Assembly (NCBI GenBank): GCA_019279435.1
Contig: JAAALK010000286.1
Location: 28,147,712 to 28,211,711, forward strand
DNA: 64,000 nt
Source: Zizania palustris
Taxonomy: Eukaryota; Streptophyta; Magnoliopsida; Poales; Poaceae
Reading direction: 5' to 3'
Shown here: piece after piece, positions 55,616 through 64,000 of the stretch
How positions within the stretch are numbered: position 1 is the stretch's first letter
Layout of the letters: each line of letters begins with the position of its first letter
Notes under the pieces: model-generated
What the model saw: only the letters and a program-made list of their open reading frames with translations
The model's database searches: none
What the model was told of the DNA's origin: nothing
Translations under genes and position numbers: made by a program

Positions 55616-58600
55616 TCTTGTAGGATCGAGGACTAGAGGACGTGTGGATCATGGATTCAGGATGTTCTCGCCATATGACAGGACACCGCAGATGGTTCTC
55701 TAGCCTCTCTCCCCCGAGCTCCAAGGAATACATCACTTTCAGGAACAGTGGTCAAGGGAAGGTACAAGGTATTGGGTCGATTCGCATCTCTAATTATTTT
55801 CCTTTAAAGAATGTTGCTTTAGTTGGAAATCTGAATTTTAATCTAATTTCTGTTTCGCAACCTCTTGAGGATGGTTTAGAGGTTCGATTTAAGAAGGGCA
55901 TGTCTTCTATTGTTGATTCTAGAGGATCTTTAGTTTGTCGGATCTTACCTTTCGGTAAGGTTTTTTGTATTGATTTCTCTAGTTCTTCTGGACCTTCTCG
56001 TTGTCTGATGGCCGGATCCTCCTCTGAGCTCTGGAAGTGGCATAGAAGGTTAGGTCATTTGAGCTTTGATCTGCTTGTTAGATTGAGTTCTATGGACCTT
56101 ATCCGAGGATTGCCTAAGCTCAAGATGGAGAAGGATCTAGTGTGTCATCCATGTCGTCATGGGAAAATGGTTGCCGCTTCTCATGCACCTGTGACTCAAG
56201 TGATTACTTCGTACCCGGGAGAGCTGTTGCACATGGATACAGTAGGTCCATCTCGAGTACGCTCAGTCGGTGGGAAGTGGTACGCGCTTGTGATAGTTGA
56301 CGATTTTTCTCGATTCTCGTGGGTTTACTTTCTAGAGTCTAAGGATGAGGATTTTCAGTTTGTTCATGACCTGATTTTGAACCTGAAGGATGAGAACAAT
56401 GGTCAGATGCGAGCAATTCGCTCGGACAATGGCTCTGAGATTAAGAACTCTCAGTTCGTTAGCTTCTGTAGTGATCAGGTTTTGATCATCAGTTCTCGGC
56501 CCCTTACATTCGCCCACAGAACGGCGTTGTGGAATGAAAGAACCGCACGCTAGTCGAGATGGCCAGGACGATGCTCGATGAGCATATGACTCCTAGGCGT
56601 TTTGGGGCTGAAGCCATGAACACTGCTTGCTATCTAGCCAACCGCATTTTTCTTAGAGCTTACTTAGGTAAGACGTCGTATGAGTTGCGGTTTGGCAGAC
56701 AGCCCAAGGTGAGTCACTTGCGAGCGTTTGGATGCAAGTGCTTTCTGATCAAGAAGGGAGGGCATTTGGACAAGTTTGAGTCTCGTTGTTGGGATGGAGT
56801 CTTTCTTGGTTATGCTTTGCATTCTTGAGGCATTCGTGTTTGGAACCTAGATTCTCAGCTGCTTGTCAAGACTTGTGAGGTTTCTTTTGATGAGTACATG
56901 CCTTCGCTGACTCCTTCTTTTGAGCTTTTTGGAGATGATGAGCTTGGAGAGTCCATCTTATAGGAAGATGATGACACTCCTGCTGTTGATGAGGGTGGGC
57001 CCTCTGCACAGCCTGCAAACCCCACACCTTCTGAGACTTCGACTGAGGATGAGGACGGACCTCTGATCACTCCATCTCCTTCGATCGAGCCTCCTCAACC
57101 GAGTCCATAGGTGCCATTTGTTGACTCCGGTGAGGTGACTTCTCAGCCGAGTCCAAAGGTGCCAGTTGCTGACTCCGGTGAGGTGACTTCATATCACCTA
57201 GGATCCCAAGCAGTTCAGCGTGATCACCCCTCAGAGCTCATCATCGGTGATCTTATTGAGAGATACTTACGTTCTTCAGTTGGTTCTCTTGTTGTGTTTG
57301 TTGTGTCTGTGTTTGTCGCCACTTTTGAGCCCAGAGACGTTTCTCATGCTCTTTCTGATTCAAATTGGATAAACGCCATGCAAGAAGAGCTTGAAAACTT
57401 TGTTCGCAATCGGGATTGAACACTGGTTGAGCTGCCACCTGGATGCAACACCATAGGCACCAAGTGGGTGTTTAAGAACAAACAAGGTAAAGATGGGGTT
57501 GTGGTGCGCAACAAGGCTCGACTAGTTGCACAGGGTTTTTGATAGAAAGAAGGTATTGATTTTGAGGAGACTTTCACCCTTGTTGCCCGTCTTGAGTCCA
57601 TTTGTATTCTTTTAGCCTTTGTTGCTTCTAAAGGTTTTAAGCTTTTTCAAATGTATGTCAAGAGTGCTTTTCTGAACGGGTATATAGAGGAGGAGGTCTA
57701 TGTTAAGCAGCCCCCGGTTTTGAGAACCCTAAGTTTCCTCGACATGTTTTCAAGTTGTAGAAGGCTTTATACGGTCTGAAGAAAGCCCCGAGGGCTTGGT
57801 ATGATCGCCTAAAGCAGTTTTTGTTGTGGAACGATTTTGTAATAGGTTCTATGGACAAAAATCTTTTCTTGCTCAGAGTTGGCTCAGACTTATTGGTTGC
57901 TCAGATTTATGTGGATGATATTATTTTTTGTGGTTCTACTAATAAGCTTGTGTCCAAGTTTTCTGAGCAGATGCACAGCGAGTTTGAGATGAGTCTCATG
58001 GGTGAGCTCAAGTACTTCTTAGGGCTCCAGATCAAGCAGACCAAGGACGGCATTTTCATCCACTAGGGTAAGTACACACGAGACATGCTGAAGAAGTTTG
58101 ACTTTGGTGGAGAGCTGAACCCTCAGATGACCCCAATGGGTACATCTGGTGGCCTAGACAAGGATGAGAACGGCGTCAAGGTCAACGAGAGAGAGTATCG
58201 AGGGATGATCGGATCGCTGCTATACTTGACTGCGACGAGACCGGACATTCAGTTTGTCGTGGGTGTCTGCGCGTTTTCAGTCTTCACCACGCGCATCTCA
58301 CCGGTAGGCTGTCAAGTGTATTTTCAGGTATCTTACTTATGCTCCTGATCTAGGTCTTTACTATTCAGCATCATCGTCTCTTGATTTATCTAGCTTTTCT
58401 GACGCTGATTTCGGTTGGTGTCGGCTGGATCGCAAGTCAACTTCCGGTACTTGCCAGCTTCTTGGTTCTTCGCTTGTTTCTTGGTCTTCTCGAAAACAAT
58501 CTGGAGTTGCTCTTTCTACTACTGAGGCTGAGTATGTAGCTGCTGCTAGCTGCTGCTCACAGTTGGTTTGGATGATCTCTACTTTGCGGGATTTTGGGTT

Positions 58601-58856
58601 GTTGTTCCCTTCCAGAGTTCCTTCGTTTTGTGATAGCACCAGTGCAATTAGTGTAGGGAAAAACCCTTGTCTTCATTCAAAAACCAAACATATTGATGGG
58701 CGCTTTCACTTTTTGAGGGATCAATATGAGAAAGGGGCCATTGATCTTGTTCATGTTGATACCCATCAGCAGTTGGCTGACATTTTTACCAAACCCCTAG
58801 TTCAGTCTACTTTTGAGCGTTTGCGAGGAGATTTGGGAGTTGTGTATCCTTTTTAG
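55616..58856 (+). pseudogene. D pol: protease, integrase, RT, RNase H (broken)
   Basis: Pol lies in the -1 frame relative to gag. Protease WIMDSGCSRHMTG near 55650. Integrase has HRRLGH, CHPCRHGK, DTVGPS and RSDNGSE; a one-base loss near 56478 shifts the frame before the catalytic Glu region. It continues MARTMLDEHMTPRRFGAEAM with stops near 56826, 56960 and 57108, and the acidic/Pro-rich linker to about 57420. RT: GIDFEETF, a one-base loss in the CCCCC run near 57712 (QPPGFENP region), intact YVDD at 57908-57919. A further shift near 58283 precedes RNase H (STTEAEYVAAASCC), which ends GVVYPF and TAG at 58854-58856. Confidence 0.9.
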
Positions 58857-60224
58857 GATATTTTGAGTCAGTTTTTTTCTTTCTTCTTTATTTTTTATTG
58901 AGTCTTTTTGTGTTAGTTCATATCATGCATAATCATATGTCACATTTTGAGCTTGCTTATGTATATGATTGATCTGCTTTACTTGATCTAGCTAGTATAT
59001 GCTTTAGATTACTTGTCGATGATCATGTTCTGTTTCAGTTCACATGATATGTCTGATACTTGTCATATGCATGGCTTTTATGCTTTAAAATTAAAAATGA
59101 TCACCATTGCTTCTGGTAACTAGCATGTGTAGGCTGAGTGCTTTCGCTATCTTTTACATGCCTTGTAGCTAGATCCTTACTTAGATGCAGATATGCAACT
59201 TAGACATCTATATGCTTTAAACATGAAAATGTGCTATAAAAATAATAAAAATTCAGAAAAATGAAAAATGCATGCCTTTTTATGCTTATTTGAAAAGATC
59301 CAGGTGGGTTTGCTTTGTCGAATTGCATTGTTCTGGACTGCTTACCATAGTACTTTGGTATGAACTAGGACGGTGTAATGTATGCCAAGACCAATGTCTT
59401 AAGCTTCTGATGGTCCAGTTCTGGCCTAGGCTTGACTTGGTCGGTTAGCATAAGGTTGACATGCAAATAACCCCTGACAGAAATGAAAAAGGAAAAAGAA
59501 AAAATTTGAAAAATTTATAAAGATGACTAGTTTGTTGAAGCACTTTGTTCTGGACAATGCTTATCTTGGTAGATATCAGTTAGCTTTTGCATCTCATGCT
59601 TTACTTTGCTTTTCAACTAGAAAACGTGGTGATGCTTTTGTTTGCAAAAATCGAAAAATGTGTGGTAATGACTCTCTTTAGATATCATATGTTGCACTGA
59701 TCATGTCATGTATCTTAGATAGCATATCTTTTGCTATACCTGTTAGATTTTGTAATTGCAGTCAATCATATCTAAGAAGCTTGCTTTTTACACACCACCT
59801 GCACCCCATTTGCATTCATGGCATATTTTGAGGGGGAGCTGCATTTTAGGGGGAGTTTGTGTCTGTGTCTCTTTAGAGTGCATTTAGTCTCACTTGATGA
59901 GTTCATTTGTTAACAAGGGGGAGAAATTTTGGGTTACTCGATTTTTTAAAAAGAGTTTAGGGGAAGTTTTTGTCTTTCTCTGGGATTTATTTCAGGGGGA
60001 GTTTTCAGTCTCTTTTTCCTTTACTCTTTAGATATCCTTGTTGATAGTTCTGAGATTTTACTTGTTTTGAGTCTTTATTTTTGGTTAACCATAATGACCG
60101 TGTTCTTGCTTTTGTTTGGCTTTTGGTCATTACGGTTAAACTTTTATTTTCTTCTTTTTGTTTCCTTTTTTTATTTTCGTGTTTCCACATGTTTTGCAGG
60201 TTCTGAAGAATTGCTGAAGAGGGT
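58857..60224 (+). other. D 3' noncoding region
   Basis: No gene. Purine runs GGGGGAG lie near 59832, 59850, 59919 and 59995, with a weaker one at 59958. Blocks near 59320-59480 (CTGGACTGCTTACCAT, GACATGCAAATAACCCCTG) are shared with A2 and B. Confidence 0.8.
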
Positions 60225-60314
60225 GTTGACAATGCACTCATCAAGGGGGAGATTGAGGAACCATGTTGAAGAGCATGGGTCTTATGGCTCCAGATATGAT
60301 GAGTGATTGTCAAC
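60225..60314 (+). promoter_or_regulatory. Inverted repeat bracketing the D polypurine tract
   Basis: Arms 60225-60243 (GTTGACAATGCACTCATCA) and 60297-60314 (TGATGAGTGATTGTCAAC) pair with one bulged base. The loop of about 53 nt holds the polypurine tract AGGGGGAGAT (60244-60253) and the LTR start at 60254. Confidence 0.78.
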
Positions 60315-62052
60315 GGAAGTCAAAGAGGAGACGTGAAGACCTACCGTGTCTGGGGCGCGTGTGACTTAGGTACACGGGCAGCGAGCGACAGCCGGGCAGA
60401 GCAGCCACGGAGTCGGGCTGGCCCAATCCGAGTACATGGGCTAGAAGCGATGGAGGATCCATTGGTCTGTTGACTGGGTTTGACATAGGTACACTGGCGG
60501 CGAGTGATTGCCAGGCTGAGGGAGCTGCGGAATCGGGTCGGCCAAATCCGGTTACCCGGTGCGAAGATGTTGGACGCTTTGTCAGTTTCGGCGCAAAACT
60601 GACAACCGATGATTATCTTTATTTAGGATTTTAATATTCAGTATTTAAGTCCACAGTATTTGTTATTCGAGTCAGTTGAATATTCTAAGGGTATTTTAGT
60701 AATTTCAAATTTTATTTTTAGAGACTGTGTAATTTACCCTAGGGGTAAATTAGTCTTTTCCTTTTGTTAGTGGGCTGCCTATAAATAGGCCCTAACCCCC
60801 TAGGGTTAAGGTTGACTGTTTTTTTTAGATTAATTTACAGTCCATAATTTTTCTTAGCCGCTGCCATCGTTTTTCTCTCCGATCGCCGGCCAGATCTTTT
60901 TCCTTCGTGCGAAACCTCCGGCTGCCAGCGCTTTGTTTTTCCTAGTAGATTGATCTGTGAGCAGCGCGTGCATCCGCATCCCGTGCAGTGCAGCACAGCT
61001 TGGCAGGAGGCGGCAACACGCAGCATGGCATGTTCTTCAGCGGCGCAAGAAAGCTAAAGTAGTAGCGTCAAGTCTTGTCACACGGCGTCCAAGCCGATGC
61101 AGGTGCAGCACAAATCGTTTTTCAGCAGAGGCAACGTGAGTGGGACGTTAGCCAAGCACAGCTTTTTGGGCACGGCTGCCGAGTCTTTGCGTGGCCAGCT
61201 CTTGCGAGCGGCAGCGCATGGCAGGCATGAGAGTCCACAGCAGCGCAGCACTGCTACGCGTGCAAAGGCAAATTCAGTTTTTTATTCGTTCTTCTTCTTC
61301 ATAGCAGCCGAGCAGTAGCGCTAGGCCTGCAGCAGCTCGTCACGAAGCCAGCAGCGGCGGTCGCAGCAGGCAGCAGGTCAGAGGTGTGAGCGCGTTTGGT
61401 TTTCTCATAGGGCGCGGTGGCCGAGACGCATAGAAGCAGCAGTTCAACAACTACGGCAAATGCAGGTAAGTTTGATCTAATCTACTATTTTTCAGTCATA
61501 TTAATTAAATCAATAATTATCTATTCTTAATTAGCATGCAAATCTAGTTAGTAATTTCATGGTTAATTTTTATCTGCTAAAATCTTATTAGTGCTCGGGT
61601 AATATTTTAATTAGGTAATTTTTAGTTTGCTCGTATAAAAAAGAAAAAAAAAAGTGGCAGAAATATTTTTTATTCTAGATTTACGTGCAATATATCAGTT
61701 TTATTTCTGAAAGATCTAGGATTTATTCATTTGATTAGTATTTTATTTTTAGACTGCAATCTGAATATTTATTGATATATTTAGGTATTTTTCCCTATGC
61801 CACTAAATATTTTTTAGAACACATTTTTATTTACTGCAGTTATTTTTATTTAGTTTAGTTTAGTTTTAAATTTCATTTTATTTAGAACATCGGTCATTTT
61901 TAGGCTAGACAACTTTTGTACCTGTGATCTGCTTTGCTACTGTTATTTGTCTGTCAAGGTGCGTTGGGTGTTGAGATTCGGTCATTGATTCGTAAGAATT
62001 TTTATGCGCTCATTCACCCCCCCCCCCTCTAGTAGATAATTTCGGTACTACA
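60254..62052 (+). repeat. D 3' LTR
   Basis: 1,799 bp, TGAGGAACCATG to GGTACTACA, followed by TTGGG. TATA at 60780-60788. Two GC-rich direct repeat units lie at 60362-60439 and 60481-60558. Confidence 0.94.
60362..60558 (+). repeat. 119-bp-period direct repeat in D LTR upstream of TATA
   Basis: Units start TGACTTAGGTACACGGG (60362) and TGACATAGGTACACTGG (60481). Both continue through GCGAGCGA/GCGAGTGA, CGGGCTGGCCCAATCCG-like words and a CATGG/CCCGG end. B has the same pair, so it predates the family split. Confidence 0.8.
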
Positions 62053-63122
62053 TTGGGCGAGTTGGAGAGAGTCAGAGCTGAGCTAGAGCAGACTAAGCTA
62101 GAGCTTGAGACATTGTCAGTTCCACCCATTGTTTGTGAGAACTGCCTGTCCCTTAGATTGGAGTTGATCAAGCTGAAAGCTGAGAAGTCTGTCCAAGTCG
62201 ATAGAGAGTGTGAGATCTGCTTGTCTCAGGTGGAGGTGCTAGATTCCTTGAGAGAGGAGCTAGCTGATGCTCAGAACGAGAATTTTTACCTCCGTCAGAT
62301 CCTGAGTTAGGTGAGTGCCAGAGAGCCACAGCTCGGCATGATGATCTAGCAGTTCAAGAGGCAGGATGGGTTTGGGGTAGGTTACACTTATACCAAGGCT
62401 GACTTTGAGAGTGCCATTAGCCGGGCAGTGTAGTGGAGTAAGATGACTCATGAGCAGAGATATCCCAAGACTCACTCCACTGAGTCTTTCCAGGCTAGCC
62501 AGCCCAAGAATGGAGTGTTCCAAGAACAACCTAAAGCTCCACCCAAGAAGCCCATCTGGGTCCCAAAACCTAAACATCTCCACACTCCTCTTGACTCTCT
62601 ACCTAGACCCTCTCACATCAAAGAGTCTTCACCCAACACCACCAAGCCCAAAAACCCCAAGCCTCAACCACATCCCAAGAAGCCTACCTATCACTGTGAG
62701 TACTGTCAGAGAGACGGGCATCTTGAGGAGTTTTGCTTCAGGAGGAAGCATGTTGAGAGAGCAGAGAGAGCTCGAGGTGGGAAGGAGAAGTTCTACCAGT
62801 AGGGTGGTAGACTGAGAGTTCCTCGATGCGGGGAGAAGCTAGAGGCTAAGCCACATTGTGTAGGTGGTGGTGGAGGAGACGACTTTCATGCTCGTGCTCC
62901 GGAGGGTGGTTTTCGCTCCGGGAGAGCTCCAGGTCGTTCTGGATACGGCTTTGGATCTCATGGCCGAGACTTTAAGCAGAACCGAGGACCGCGCTTTGAG
63001 TTGTGTTTTGGTCCAGACTCTTATGATTCTTTCTGTTTTCTTCTTTTTGAGTAGATGGCTCGACACTGGTTTAGCTTCTTTTCTAAACCTGGTATCGGAC
63101 CATTTGCTCCCACTTATGACCA
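62053..63122 (+). pseudogene. C gag, part 2 (after D)
   Basis: Continues the coiled coil (ELERVRAELEQTKLELETL) with CENC and CEIC pairs. Stops lie at 62308-62310, near 62347 and near 62430. Then follow the Pro/Lys-rich linker, an intact second CCHC knuckle CEYCQRDGHLEEFC (near 62695-62740), another stop near 62801 and the Gly/Arg-rich tail. The C-terminus reads APTYDHRSC where B and D end in HDH and a stop codon. Order and spacing match D gag. Confidence 0.86.
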
Positions 63123-64000
63123 CCGATCGTGTACGATCGAGGACTGGAGGACGTGTGGATCATGGATTTAGGATGCTCTCATCACATGATGGGACATCGT
63201 AGATGGTTCTCCAACCTCACTTCCCCGAGCTCTAAGGAGTACATCACTTTCGGGAACAGTGGTTAAAGAAAGGTACATGGTATTGGCTCAATTCACATCT
63301 CTGATCTTTTCTCTTTGAATAATGTTGCTTTGGTTGGAAATTTGAATTTTAATTTGATCTCTGTTTCGCAACTTCTTGATGATGGTTTAGAGGTTTGCTT
63401 TAAGAAGGGTATATCTTCTGTTGTTGATTCTAGAGGATCTTTGGTTTGCTAGATCTTACCCCTCGGAAAGGTTTTTCGGATTGATTTCTCTAGTTCTTTT
63501 GGCCCTTCTCGCTGTTTGATTGTTGGATCCTCCGCTAAGCTCTGGAAGTGGCATAGGAGGTTAGGTCATTTGAGCTTTGATCTGCTAGTCAGACTGAGCT
63601 CTATGGACCTTATTCGAGGATTGCCCAATCTTAAGATGGAGAATGATCTAGTTTGCCATCCCTGTCGACATGGGAAAATGGTTGTCGTTTCTCACGCACC
63701 TGTGACTAAGGTGATGACTTCGTACCCGGGAGAGCTATTACACATGGATATTGTTGGTCCAGCTCGAGTACGCTCAGTCAGTGGGAAGTGGTACGCTCTT
63801 GTGATAGTTGACGATTTTTCTCAATTCTTGTGGGTTTTCTTTTTGGAGTCTAAGGATGAGGCTTTTCAGTTTGTTCATGACCTGATTTTGAAGCTGAAGA
63901 ATGAGAAAAATGGTCAGATGCGAGCAATTCGCTCTGACAACGGCTCTGAGTTCAAAAACTCTCAGTTCGTCAGCTTCTGTAGTGATCAGGGTCTTGATCA
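63123..64000 (+). pseudogene. C pol start: protease and integrase (broken, window edge)
   Basis: The protease region near 63140-63200 is decayed. Then come NNVALVGNLNFNLISVSQLL, integrase HRRLGH and CHPCRHGK, DIVGPA, VDDFSQF and RSDNGSEF, leaving the window at SFCSDQGLD. A TAG interrupts near 63451, and a frame change lies near 63265. Confidence 0.85.

Larger units (their letters stand above)
50996..62052 (+). mobile_element. Complete copia element D (Sirevirus-type)
   Basis: An 11,057-bp element with LTRs 50996-52796 and 60254-62052, duplication TTGGG (50991-50995 and 62053-62057), and the usual copia order. The LTRs differ by roughly 10% over the first 325 bp, the part compared by eye, so it is markedly older than B. 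Gag has several stops; pol has at least three frame shifts. It shares LTR ends, gag and pol with B and C at the family level. Confidence 0.95.
36046..64000 (+). mobile_element. Copia element C, right end outside window
   Basis: Plus-strand Sirevirus-type element inserted in the A2 LTR. Its LTR starts TGAGGAGCCATGATG at 36046 and ends GGTCCTACA at 49363, after removing B (38264-48876). Primer site at 49366, gag from 49429. Element D interrupts gag at 50995/62053, and the frame resumes exactly afterwards (SDE.LG joined to ELERVRAELEQ). Pol begins near 63123 and runs out of the window in integrase. It is the oldest copia element here: gag has many stops, and D, which sits inside it, already has LTRs differing by about 10% in the part I compared. 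Confidence 0.87.

Noticed and set aside
1..64000. tRNA, rRNA or organelle-derived sequence
   Set aside because: None was recognised; the tRNA-like words are primer binding sites of the LTR elements.

Overview
The window is nuclear DNA from a flowering plant and consists almost entirely of transposable elements nested inside one another. I found no convincing host gene, tRNA, rRNA or CRISPR array. A monocot, probably grass-like, host is the best guess: Sirevirus-type copia elements, Tat-type Ty3 elements with an antisense gene, and a CACTA element with CACTACAAGAAA ends fit that. The species cannot be read from the sequence.

Left half (1-27372): a CACTA transposon (22748-27372, minus) is the oldest layer. 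A Tat-like Ty3 element H (21674-22747, plus; only its 3' end is visible) sits in it. A second Ty3 element F (19196-21673, minus; 5' LTR plus half of gag) sits in H. A copia/Sirevirus element A1 (1-19195, minus) sits in the gag of F. A complete Tat-type Ty3 element G (6024-17581, plus, TSD CCGAG, LTRs 6 differences in 495 bp) sits in the 5' LTR of A1. G is the youngest and best preserved. Between its integrase and its 3' LTR, G carries a five-exon antisense gene with its own TATA box. This is the most interesting object in the window.

Centre (27373-36045): about 0.6 kb of unassigned AT-rich DNA, a solo LTR J (27988-30188, TSD TTCTT), and a copia element A2 (30194-36045, minus) that keeps gag and the 3' noncoding region but has lost all of pol.

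Right half (36046-64000): copia element C (plus) is inserted in the 5' LTR of A2 and runs off the right edge. Two complete elements of the same superfamily sit in C: B (38264-48876, minus, TSD GTGGG) in its 5' LTR, and D (50996-62052, plus, TSD TTGGG) in its gag coiled-coil region. All copia open reading frames are broken by stops and small indels.

Functionally the window is a transposon graveyard. The copia elements show the usual order gag, protease, integrase, RT, RNase H; the Ty3 elements show gag, protease, RT, RNase H, integrase. The copia families share unusual noncoding conservation: a short inverted repeat bracketing the polypurine tract, repeated polypurine runs, and alignable 3' UTR blocks. 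Positions of breaks and splice sites were read by eye. Dates from LTR divergence assume a rate and are rough.
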